DNA from: Turbatrix aceti
Taxonomy: Eukaryota > Nematoda > Chromadorea > Rhabditida > Panagrolaimidae
DNA: 64,000 nucleotides
Reading direction: 5' to 3'
NCBI GenBank assembly: GCA_963969345.1
Contig: OZ017768.1
Span: 6,038,718 to 6,102,717, forward strand
Notes under the pieces: model-generated
Seen by the model: only the letters and a program-made list of their open reading frames with translations
What the model was told of the DNA's origin: nothing
Database searches by the model: none
Part shown: positions 46,344 to 57,941 of the stretch, one piece after another
Position numbering within the stretch: the first letter of the stretch is position 1
Layout: every line of letters begins with the position of its first letter
Program-made: the position numbers and the translations under genes

Positions 46344-49300
46344 TGTTGTTGTTTGGACTGGAATTTGTTGGCCTTGTCCACTCGCAATCTTTTCATGCTG
46401 CCTTTGTCATGGATTAAAAAATATTTGAACGTTGATGGGTTTTTTGGCACCAGTGGAAAGAATGGCACCGACGAATGAAGGATTCGTACAGCAAAGCATG
46501 CCCAAAAAGGACCTAACACTGCGTTTTTGGATTTTTCGTGCTGAGATCGCAACAAAAGTACCGTATACCTATTTCGTGCTCAGACCATGCACAATCGTTG
46601 TTGCTTGCGTTGTACACTTTTTCTAGCACAACGCGAGGTTTTTATAACCAATTTTCATCTTGTATCTTTTTGTGGCTCGAATTCTTGCTGCTTTGACGCT
46701 TCAGACGTGCCTCGCCTTTCAGGAACGGAAACAAAAATCTGCTCGCGCGTTTTGCTGTTTTTTGTTCCACGCAAAGCAAGCTTCAATGCGAATTGCGTGA
46801 TTGCATGTCCTCCTCCCTCTGGGCTTTGTCGAGGGTGGCGGCCTGCAACTGATACCCTTCAAAGCGCAAAAAACAACAAGCCAAGCTCGGTCCGACCTGG
46901 TTGTTTTGTAATCGTTTTATGTTCGCCAGTTGTATGCTTTTTTTGGATAATGCAAAAAAAAAGAGTGTGCGCGTGCGTTTGCGACGGAGAATCTCTGGGA
47001 CCTTTTGTGACGTTATCCATCCAGCCGTCCGGCGAAGGCGAAGGCGTAGAAGAAAGCTAAGGGGACAACGCTTGTTGAATTTGTGCCTTTGCAGGACCGG
47101 TAATTGATTTGACAAAGCGGCGGACACATGCGCTGACTGCGAGTCGAGTCGGCGACGTTTCGTTTGTTATCTTTATCTCGTGCCGCGGCCGACTGATGCG
47201 CGTGAGACGACTCTCCGAGCCGCCTGGCCTGAATTGGCCGCTGATTGAGGCTTGCTTTTGTGATTTTTGTTTTTTTGCCGCTTTTTTTACCTTGAAAATG
47301 TTCCAGGCGCGAAGTTTTGCTTTTTTTTGGGAACTTGAATGGCCTTTTGCGTACTTTCGTACTTTAAACCAACCGGGATATCACTCTTGGCCTCCTATCC
47401 GCCGACCACGGCACGCGCCCTTCCGCAGCGTCCTTATTGCATTTCGCCAAGTCTTCGGCCGGCGCCGGCGGTTATTAAACGTTCCAACCTCCACGCCCCC
47501 GTCGGCCGCGGCTGATAACTCCCCCGAGACCGCAATTTGCTCATAACAATATCCGCGGGCAATTGAAAAATTAACAAACGCCAGAAAACCCATGCGTATA
47601 CATACTACAGTGCCGTCGACGTTGCATCGTCGGCGCCGGCGCCGGGCGCTTTATTAAAAAAAATTTTTTTGTTGGTGTTTTGGTGTAAGAACAAAACAAA
47701 GGCAGTAGTGGATTTAGTTTCCCGACGACTTGTCCGGAAGGCGGGAGTCGTTTGGTTCTCATTTTCCCCCACTTTAGCCTGTGTAAACAGGCCCGGCCAT
47801 GCCAGGCTCCGGCGTCGGCGGTGGCGGCGGCAGACGCTGGGGATGCATGGCGTGACTCGAGGTCGTTTCGGCGCCTGCCAGGTAACAATTAGAAGGCGAT
47901 GGGGATGCAGGAAGCATCCCTCATCTCTTATGAAACGCCGCCGCCGCTGCCAACACCACCCTGGGCAGTCTGGGGGCCTGTGCCGTTCCGTTTGCCTTTT
48001 CTTTTCCCCGACCGGGCGGTCGAGCGAGCGAGCGCGAGCCCGACGACAGGGCCACAGCGACGGAATGACGGGTGTAATTGCCTCATTTTATGCCCTCAGG
48101 AAAAGTCCACTGGCCGCCCCGGCTAGCGTTGTTGCCCGACGCGTGTCCGACCACCACGAACGAGATAACGGCGTGGTGCCGCGTGCCGTTATCTGCGTGC
48201 CACCCGGGTTTTTAGGACTGACACAGTTTTTTGAGGGATCAAAGTATGTATAAAAAATGCTTTTTGTACTCTTCAACCCCAGATTTTACCCATATTTGTA
48301 CTTTTGGACTCTGCATAATTAGATCAGCTATTTTTTATGCCTTTTGCAAGTTTTTCGCTTTCGGCACGCGTTGTTTTGTAATTGGATATGTCAATCCTGT
48401 TAACTGCTACCTGCCGGGGGGAGTGAAGTCAGAAACCAACCCTTTTCCCTGTGATGTGTGCCAATGACTCTAGTCAGAACGGCACAGCCCCCCCTACCTA
48501 CCCCAGCGCTAGGCGTGGATGCCAGGAATGCCTCCTGCTGCGAGACAGAGAAGAAAGACAAAAAAGTCGGACAGGACGCCGGAATTCTTGTCTGACTGAG
48601 TCGAGTCAACTTTGGACTCAAGTCGCCACTTGAAGTCCCCTCCTGCGATCGACCGGACTCGATTTGGCCGCGCGGTAGGCGACGCATCGTGTCCTTATGC
48701 AAGTCAAACAAATGCGAGCTCCGGCCAAATTTGCGACTTTATACGCCTGCGCGCGAGCGCGAGCGAGTCGAGCTCGTTATTGGCCTCGTTTGCGCAGAAA
48801 CGGAACGAACGCATCAGCATCGACGGACGTCGATCGACTCTCTTCCGATGCGGGTAATTGTTGCGCGGTCGCGACGGGATTGAGTCCGATGCCGGCTTCC
48901 GGAGCCGCCCGGGTTGAGTCATGCGTCCTCAATCCTTCTCGTTTCCTTCTTCCGTCTTTTCTGTCCAAAAACTCGTCTTTTAGGCCACGTTTGGGGTCTA
49001 ATTGATGAATTTACTCAAAAATCCGATTTTTGGCTTATGTAATTTATTTTTTTGTTCATTGATGTAAGAAAAAGCGAGGTAAATAGTTAGGCTATTCTGA
49101 ACCAGAGAGATGCATCTCTGACATCTCTGTGAAGGTTCGTTCTCCTGTTTTTTGTTTGAACTTGTGCTTTGGCGGCGCTGCAGGCCGAGTCTTTGTGGCT
49201 TTGGTCCGTCTTCTTCTTCGTCTTCTTCTGGCTCGTGACACGACCAAGCAAGCAACCACCACCTCCGCTGCTGCAAAGGATCGTCTCTGTCGGTTGGGTC

Positions 49301-49444
49301 CTTTGTCAGAAATTCTTCGTGGATTGTGGATTTCGCCGTCGTGGATGTTTCACTCACTTGAAATGCTTTGAGTGCTTTCAAAATTTATTTTAAATGTGGT
49401 AAATCCTATTTTTTCCTGGCTTTTGTAAACTGCCGCCTTCCTGG

Positions 49445-49833
49445 CAGTGTTCCGCTCTGGCCAAAATCGACTCTCGACTCTCGACTCTGACTCAGAGTCG
49501 AGAGTCGAAAGAGTCGACTCTTTCGACTCCGACTCCCAGAATCGACTCTTTGACTCCGAGTTAAAATAGGTTCACAGAAAATGCATCAAGAAACGCCTAA
49601 AACTGCGTGCTTTCATCTTTAACGAGTTTTTATTTTACAAAATCAAACATTTGGCATCAAAAATGGCTATAAAAGTGTATTTTTTTCAAAAAATTTTCAT
49701 CAAAGAGTCGACTCCAAAGAGTCAAAAGGTCATTTTGTAAAAATCGACTCTCGACTCTGACTCTGACTCTCGACTCTCAGAGTCAGAGTCAGAGTCAAAG
49801 AGTCGACTCTGAGTCGGAGTCAGCGGAACACTG
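49445..49833. mobile_element. hAT-type non-autonomous element with GACTC-repeat core
   Basis: The 389-bp segment has terminal inverted repeats CAGTGTTCCGCT and a perfect 8-bp target duplication, CTTCCTGG (49437-49444 and 49834-49841), both typical of hAT elements. Next to each terminus is a dense block of GACTC/GAGTC words in both orientations. The centre is AT-rich without coding capacity. The blocks can pair with each other, giving a long imperfect stem. Confidence 0.9.
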
Positions 49834-49903
49834 CTTCCTGGTCCCTGCATGCCTAAAAATTCTTTTGCGCCCCTCCAAATTGGAGAAAAAAGGTGTCTAA
49901 TTT

Positions 49904-49980
49904 GTATAAGAGCTTTTTCCGCCAAAAAGACTGATTGGAGGCTCCAATCAGCCTTTTTGGTGGAAAAAGGTGTCTTATAC
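49904..49980. repeat. Perfect-ended hairpin, possible small-RNA precursor or miniature element
   Basis: GTATAAGAG...CTGATTGGA pairs with TCCAATCAG...TCTTATAC over about 36 positions, with a 3-base loop, a few G-U pairs and one small bulge. The length suits a pre-miRNA or a tiny palindromic transposon. TA dinucleotides at both ends would fit a Tc1/mariner-type duplication. Neither reading is proven. Confidence 0.6.
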
Positions 49981-52900
49981 ATAATTTTTCACTTTTCTTC
50001 TCGAGAGAGAAAAACAGGATAACGATAACAAGACATCAGCTGTGAAAGACACTGGAATCGACGCGTGAAAGTTATTTATGTATTTATTTTCATTTTCATT
50101 TTTCATAACTGAAAATATGTAATAAATTTCAATTAGGGCCCTTTGCAGATGTGAACCGAACCCCTTTGACAATCATTTGCGGTTTGCATATTGACACTAT
50201 TGCGCTCGTGGTTATTGGATAACTCGATTATCACAGCCTCAGGGCATACCCCCGCCCCATGCGGTCCGTCTGAATCGGCCACGAGGCGCAAGCAGTCAGT
50301 TCTGTCAGCTGGGTATCCATCCGGGAGGTCGTCCCTCTGGCCTCAAAAAAAACTCAAAATTATAATTTTTTTGGTAAAAAATATTTTTTTCCATAATTCA
50401 CCCCATTTCGGGGTCAAATGGGCTAAAAACCGACCGGAATCCTCTAAAAAAGAAAAAAACTATGTTCTTAGGATTTCACCGGTCATAAATAACGCCAAAC
50501 TGGATGTCGGAAGAGATGGATGGCCACGCTAGGCTGCAAAAAGCCGTTTCCTTCATCCGAGTGCGCGCAGCCAACCTTTGTGCAGCTGTGGCGGCGGCGG
50601 CGCTTTCTGCTGACTTGCGCGTTTGGCTTGGGGCTAGTATTCAGTCATTTTTTGTTGTCGTCTACGCCCATCATCACGTCGACACATGCACACGCAAGCA
50701 ACCCAACCCGCGCTTCGCCTCAAAAACGGGTTTGTTTATTCATTCGCCTACCTTACGGGCCCCTGCTATGCTCTCCGGGCCTACTCGGCCTGGCCTGGCC
50801 GCGTTCTTTCTAAATAAAAACACGACAAACTAACTCGGCAGTCCCAACAACAACCTGCGTGATGGTTGTTGCGTTGCTGCGCAGGCCAGGCGCAATTGAC
50901 GTGAATTCTTCCCCTTTCGATTTTGATCGAGCGCAGAAAAACACAGAAAGGAAATTGCTAGGACCCCATGACACCTCCTTAGGTGCTTCCTAACCAGTAA
51001 AAAGGCTTGGCTTGTTGACGAACCCCCACTACTTTTTTTTCTGGAGGTGTTTTATCGCCCATCGTGATCAGCAGTGTGTCCTGCCCTTTTTCAGTCCCTC
51101 CCGTCCGTGATCACACAAATGAAACCAAACCGTTGGGCATCATCAGGGTGCAAGTGAGCAAGCAAGTAAAATTGTTTGTTTCACATGCAATAAACGACTA
51201 ACTAATCATGATGCGGTTTGGTTTGGTTTGACTAACTAACATCGATCGTAAAAAAATAGAAGGTAACGAACGCACTTACATTATTTTACTTCGTTTCGAG
51301 AAACCAATCCAATTTGGCTGTTTTCCAATTGGCGTGGTCTTGAGACGAAATTTGTTACGTTATCTTTTCTTCCTTTTGTTTTCATAAAAAAAAGGTTTCT
51401 ATCATTTTTTTCCTGCAGTTGGACTATTGTTTTTTGTTGCAATTTTACGGGATTGTTGCATTTTTTTGTGTTGTTCTGCGTTCTACCGACGTAGCGCATT
51501 AATTATGGTATTGGATAAACGTGTTTTTTCGATCATCCCCTGATTGGCTTCATTTGAGTACCATTACTTGTTTACCGTTCCGAATCGCGCATGTTTTCCA
51601 CATGTACTTTTACGTCCAAAAAGCACCCCACTGTGCCTGCCCCGGCCGAAACCGTTTTTAATTAATAAATATTTTCCCTGTCTTTTTTTAGATTTTGATC
51701 AGAAAAAAACCATTACCTGAATACATATATTTATTTACGAGTCGTTTTCAGGTGTTAATATGCTGCGACAGATAGCGGTTTGCCTGTCGAACCTGTCAGT
51801 GACGACCCTTACTCCAAACCCTTATTTGTCACCCATCACCACCACCGCCACCGAGGCCGTAGGGGTTGTCTGTTGCTTGTTGCACGCGTCCGGCCTCGAA
51901 TGCATGCACTCGGTGGCATCGTGACACCTATCAGCGTTAAATAATTACTTACTGGTGGTGATGATTCTGATGATGATGATGATGATGGTTGGTTCCCGTT
52001 CTTGCCAGAATCTGGCCGTGTGTGCGTGTGTGATTTTTTTAGGAGGTTCTGATTTTGTGGAGTCCACTTATAACTGCGTTTTTTTTTCCTCATCTTCTTA
52101 TTTTTCGTAATGCAACAACGCTGATGTGAGAGCACGCTAACTAATATCCCATTTGTTTCACTAATTTTAGAGTGATGCCATTTTTTTTCTTTAACGAAGA
52201 AAAAAAACAGTTTTTGGGACGGACTTTCATGTTTGAATTTTTTTGAATTTGAAATTTATTTATTTTTTTTGCTTGGAAAAAGCGTTTTTTTAGACTGCGT
52301 GTTATGAATTTTTCAAATGCGTGAAAAGTTATTACGGTACTTGTTACCATGATAGATTACGTTGCACCCCAGAAAATAAGGGTGGCGCGTTGAGTGATTG
52401 ACAGTTTTCTACCGGAACTGTTTGGTTTTGTTGTTCATGTCAAAAAAAAGGTTCCCTACCGTTATTGCCAGGTTTTTTTTGTTTTTTTGCGCAGAAAAAT
52501 GATAACGGTTTGTTTTATTTTTAATTTTACGATCATTGCTGTTAGAAATTAGGAAAAAAAAGTCATAGTAAGCAACGAGCAACGATTCAGCTTGCAAACT
52601 GGACGTAAATTGGTTTTACGAGGGCAATATGCTTGTTACCCTGACTGAAAATCAAATTATAATATATATTTTTTTATTAAATTTTTTTTGCGTATGTTTG
52701 TTTCACTTGACTTTTTTTCACTAATAACATCTGATTGAAAAAAAGGAAAGAATTATTTGTTTGTTGATTTACGTGATTTTTTTTGCTCCGTGAACAAATC
52801 ACTACATATTTACTATTTGTTCCACATTTTTGGGAGTAGTAGCTCTTTTATTTGTCGAAAATCGAGCACCAAGCACGCGCGTGTCTTTGGGGGGTGCGTG

Positions 52901-55900
52901 AGAGGGTCCACGTACACCTACCTACCTACCTTCTTGCCTTTTTGGTCGATGTCGATGTCGCTAATGTGAATGAATGCACGCTTTCCTACCTACCCCCGCT
53001 AAATGGGTTGGTTCTCTATTTATAACTGAACTTCTCTGCATTTAGTACGTATTTGGCTTCTTTCTATCCCCATATGTGTGCTGACTGGTAACTCACCGGC
53101 CAGCGCGGATGATTGCCTCTGGGTCTGTGTGATTTTTTTTTGTCGGAGTGAAAACCGACTCAAGTCCATTTTCGGTGGAGGTACACTCGAACTGGACTCG
53201 AGCTTGTCACATTATTATTGGGTGATCATTTAAGGAGTTTAGAATTCATTCCCGTTAAAGATACCTGTGAGTGTCATTCATTGAATGAAGTCCACTCAGA
53301 CAGGTTTGTTCGGTTCATAGGATCGTGCTTTCTGCGCGAAAACGAAGTCGAAAACGAAGGGTTTGTTGTGGTTTGTCTTCGTGTTTTTAATACAAATCAA
53401 ATCAAATTGCGCGCAGCTGCCAGAAGGCGTTAATTTAACGTAATTTGACCCGATGCTATTCTCGCCAGAAAGGTGAAAGGTGTTCCACTCCAAGTTGCGC
53501 GGTCGGTGCTGTGACGTAATATTTTTTTTTTTTTAATTTTCCTATGAAATCATCAGATTTTATTTTGTGTGCGTGCAGTTGTTTCCAAAAAAAGGTGTGC
53601 GTGCATGTTTTTTAGATAATTGGACCTTAGTTCGATTTTAATATTATGCATGCACGCGATTTTGTTTTATTTTGGACACGGTCTCTAAAATCTTGAAATT
53701 GGTAAATGGACGGAACGAAGCATGTTTTTTTGTATGAATTATTATTCCAGTAAAAATTGACAGGTGTGTACAGTACCTGTTTATGCCCCCGGGGAACCTA
53801 TTTTTTTGTTCGGAGCAAAAAATGAGAAATTTGATTAGAGGTGCTAATTGTGCGTTTCCGTCCATTCTGACTTCCCAGGTGTGTTGCTCATAAATGAATC
53901 AAACTCGTTTTATGTCTTCATCATTTTTTCTTTCAGGACTCACTTGAGCAGTCGTTTTTTTGTTTTTTTTGATGTTTTCTGAATAGGAGAGTTTATAAAG
54001 GGAGGTACTTTTCTTTTATGCTCGCTGATTGATCGGATCTGGTTTCGTTTCATGGGTTTTTAAAAACTTTTTAGTTGGTAGATTTACTATTTAAAAATAT
54101 TATTTGGAACTCAAAATGCGTTCAACGAACCAATTTTTTGCTTTGGATCGTTAAATAAATTATCCGACGCTTTTTTGTCTGATTTCATCATTTCTGCATC
54201 GCCGACACTCTGGTCACATTTTAGACTCCAGTATCATTTGTTTATATTTTTTCACCGTCGACGATGTCTGTGTATTTGCCTCCCGTCTGGGGGTAATGCT
54301 AAATCATTTGTCCAGCTTGTTGTTCCCATATGGGCGTCAGATATTTCCCCTGCCACGAGTGGCGTAAACGCCACGCATTTAATCCAGTTAATGCATTTTA
54401 TATACAAGTCAATTACCGTGATGTAGAGTACCTGGAAAAAAAGCAAGCGCGCCGTGTCCATGCGTCAATGGATGAGGGAAAAACAGGGGGAGCAGGGCAG
54501 GCGGACCGGACCAGGACCAGGAGCTTCTCTGGTTTCGAACAACTTGCAATTTGCCTTTTGTTGCGTTTATTTTATTTATTGGCAGCAGAGGGACTTCCTT
54601 TCCTGTCTGTTTATGTAAGGAGTAGGGAGGGGGCTATCGTTTGCTTGCTTTGGCACCCAGAGACGTGCTAGATAGCGAGGACACATTGTTTGAGGACCAA
54701 GAATTACATAAATATCTACCGGCAGTTGTTCCGGGGAGTTTTACGTATTTAATTGTTGCCGACACACTCGCACTCGTGGATATCCAGTAAAATTCACGGC
54801 TGTGATTGGGTTCATTAAAAATATTTTTAAATTTTAAAAAAAGAGGGTATAATTTTTTTGAGATCAGGAAATCATCTGTATTCGATCTTATGTATTTTTG
54901 ACTTCTTTGAAACGATTTCAGTTCAGTTAACTTTTAGGCGAGATCAATACTCGCCCAGTCTCTTTCCAACTTTTGTGTGAGCGATCAGGGCGAGGATTTA
55001 TGGCCGCAACCAGATGTCGCAAAGCCCTAACCCGTCTGCGGCCTCGTAAGCTCTCTCCCGAACAGCCAGCCTGTTGCTCCGGACGGACTTAATTTGCCAG
55101 TTGTCGTATCGAGCGAAGCAAGATGTGATGATCATCGACGCGACAGCGACGACGGCGACGGCGGCTGTTTGGGCTGTTGAGCGCTGACATTGGGACTAAT
55201 TCGGCATGGTGGCGCCTGTTCGCGTATACACGCAATTTTTTTCTTTTGTTTTGTACCGGCACGTGCCCTTGGCGACGCGACGTGCTCGCAGATCGAGGAT
55301 TGACGAGAGATGTCGCAACTCGCCATCTTGTGACACTTTTTTTCTTGTTCCTCCTCTGGCGCTGTACGCAGGTATCCATAGGGGCTAGTCGCTGTTCCAA
55401 GAGCTGATTGAGGTCGATCGGGAGTCAGTCGGTCGACAAGACAAGTGTTGGCTGGCTGTGCTCTATCCAGCGCGCGTATATGTATTGCTCTTGAGGGTCT
55501 GTCTCGATCTCGTGCTCGTGGTCGCTCGGTCCTCGCTACTCAGAGGCAAATAAACAAAAAATCTGCACTGCTGCTGGCTGTGGTGTCTTTGTCAAAAAAA
55601 TTTTGAGGCCCTCTTCACCATCGTTCTCGTCGTCGTTGTTGTAGCACTTTTTCGAGATCACAGTCGCAGGCAGCGCTGCGCTCTGGGCCAGGCCCTAGGC
55701 CGCGGGCTTCGTTCGCCCCCTCATGAAATCCAGCTTGCGAGCTCGATTGACGGTGGCGGACTTTACCGAGGACTCCAGCTCCAACCATTATTTTTTTTCT
55801 TCTTCTTCTTTTGTAACACTTGTCACCACCAAGTCTCTCTCACCTGCCTGCGCTGCGCAACAGGTAGTGGATCTCACCCTTTTTTTCCCCCAATGCTTTC

Positions 55901-57355
55901 CGGATAAAATATCCGACAGCTGACTGGAGTTTCAGGCTGACTGGCTGGCTGGTATTATTTGCTTGTTTCCCATGTCTCTGTTTGATTTATTTTGTCAGGT
56001 CTATGAAAACTGAAAACTGAAAAATTCATTCATTCTGATGTGAATTTTTCATATCAGTTGTGTTTTTTTGCCTGGTTCACTGACTCAAGATCAATTTTAA
56101 TTTTTTTTAAAACACATTGCTGGTTGCATGAAATTAATTTGAGTTGTCCCTATTCCACTGCGCATGGCTGATTTTTAGCGTCCCGAAGATGCACCCGTCG
56201 TTTTGGGTTCCCTCTCCTTTTTGATATCGAAAAGAGCGGAAAAAATGCAATACTTTCTTTTATTGCAGTTTTTTGTTTTAATTTAAAAAAAAACTAAATT
56301 GAATTGGTTGATTGTAACTTTTCCTGCCGCACTCGGAAAAAAATGGAATAATAAAGTGCAAAGGTGCTTCGACTGATGTGAGGAAAATATGGGGTCTTGT
56401 ATGTATGTATATTTATTATTGTTCTTTCTTTTTTTTTCTACGACTTAGCCGCCTTCAAGAGTTGCCATAGAAAATCGGCAACCACCCAAAGGACATTCAT
56501 GTCACTTTTGTCTTCCTGCCTTCTTTTGTGGAGTCACTGCTGCTGCCAGCAGCGCTTTCGGGAGTCAATTGAGACTCCCTGAACCAGGTTGTCATTGTCT
56601 GCTGCTGTCAGGTTGACAAAAGCAACAATTGGTTCTCCTCCAGCATGGATTTGTCAGTCTACGCTTCCCCGTGGCGCTTTTAACGTCGGGAGTCCAAGAT
56701 TTGGCTTTTCTGAGTATTTGTTGAATTTTTTTATTTCTTTTTTTGCAAAATTTTATTTTAAAAAAAAAGACTGAACCGAAGTGGCTGTTACGATCGAGTC
56801 AAAAAAATGTCTGCTTGCAAGAATCGAGTTGAAAAATATTATAAAAAATGAATGGTCCTTTTTTGGGAGGGGGAGAATTTCTTTGGCCAGGTGAGATCTC
56901 CCAAATTGGATGTTGAGTGAGTGTTCGTTCGTTTTCCCCTGGGCGAAGAAAGCAAAGGGGAGAAGAAAGCTGGCTGGTCAGGTTGCATTTGGCTGTAGCC
57001 CAGCCACTTGAATCGCTCGAACCGCCGTTTCAAGTTCGTGGATGATGTACATACGTGTGTTTCACACTTGTTATGATCGTTGAAGACAATGAATGCAATG
57101 TCTGAGGTCTCGGTGTGCTAATAGAGGACGGCCCCAAGGGCTGGCTGGGAGACAGGGTGCGCGTAAAGTGTCTGAAAAGTATGTAGCTAGCAATTGTTTC
57201 TCGGAGCAGTGTAACAAACATTCCAGGCTTGTCCTATTATACATAATTACAACCTGTTTTACGGTGTTGGTGGTTTTTTTATTGCTCTTCGCGGATATAC
57301 AATGTTTCTACCGTTTGCCGTGTACGCCGAAACCGTAAAGAACTGCATTTTCTTA

Positions 57356-57676
57356 CAAGGAAAGTGTTAGGCAGCCTTTTTTGGATATTCTTCACGAAAT
57401 TTGGTCAAAAAGTTGCTTTTCCTATGAAAAGTTTGTACCGTAAAATTCACCTGCCTGAGGCATCTACTGGCGGAGTTACGATCGCCTGAAACCGCGTTTT
57501 TGCCATTTTTGACGAGTTTTGGCACGTTGGCAAAAACGCGGTTTCAGACGACCGTAACTCCGCCTGTAGATGCCTCAGGCAGGTGTATTTTACGGTACAA
57601 ACTTTTCATAGGAACAGCAACTTTTTGGCAAAATTTCGTGAAGAATATCCAAAAACGCTGCCTAACACTTTCCTTG
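57356..57676. mobile_element. Palindromic miniature element flanked by TTA (PIF/Harbinger-like)
   Basis: About 150 bases (57356-57505) return as their near-perfect reverse complement (57528-57676) around a 22-base loop. The ends read CAAGGAAAGTGTTAGGCAGC and its complement. Both sides abut TTA (57353-57355 and 57677-57679), the 3-bp duplication made by PIF/Harbinger transposases. Differences between arms are few, so the insertion is fairly young or is maintained by conversion. It lies about 270 bp before an RBM24-type exon. Confidence 0.78.
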
Positions 57677-57941
57677 TTAGTGCCGTGAAATATTTTTTTT
57701 GCATTTTGTTTTTAACCGAATTCGTGTTTTTTTTCTTTTTTCGCACAAATGGTGAAGTTGAAATTATCTAACTGATTAATAATAAATTTCTGTCCTAAAA
57801 AATATTCACGTTTGTTGTTTGTTTTGTTTTTGTTTTTCGCTCCTCACTTGAAACCAAAAAACAATTTATTTACAATTGCGTGTGGCGACTGTTTTTTTTC
57901 TTCAATTTTTTGCGTTTTACCTATTTTAAAAAATTTTTTAG

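Larger units (their letters stand above)
46344..57941. other. Gene-poor region upstream of the RBM24-type gene
   Basis: No convincing exon was found over about 11.5 kb. The downstream RBM24-type gene opens with an acceptor in phase, so at least one upstream exon should lie here or further left, which makes part of this stretch probably its first intron and control region. It holds a hAT-type element (49445-49833), a hairpin (49904-49980), a (GAT)n run near 51966-51990, a TACC run near 52918-52931, and a palindromic element (57356-57676). GC-richer patches lie around 47.0-48.2, 48.4-49.0 and 55.0-55.7 kb. Confidence 0.45.

Noticed and set aside
47669..48253. A 194-codon plus-strand frame in the 46-58 kb gap
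   Set aside because: No homology and no consistent splice context; it lies in a GC-richer patch where long random frames are expected.
54330..54671. A 113-codon plus-strand frame
   Set aside because: No recognisable domain, and its composition does not match the coding exons of this window.
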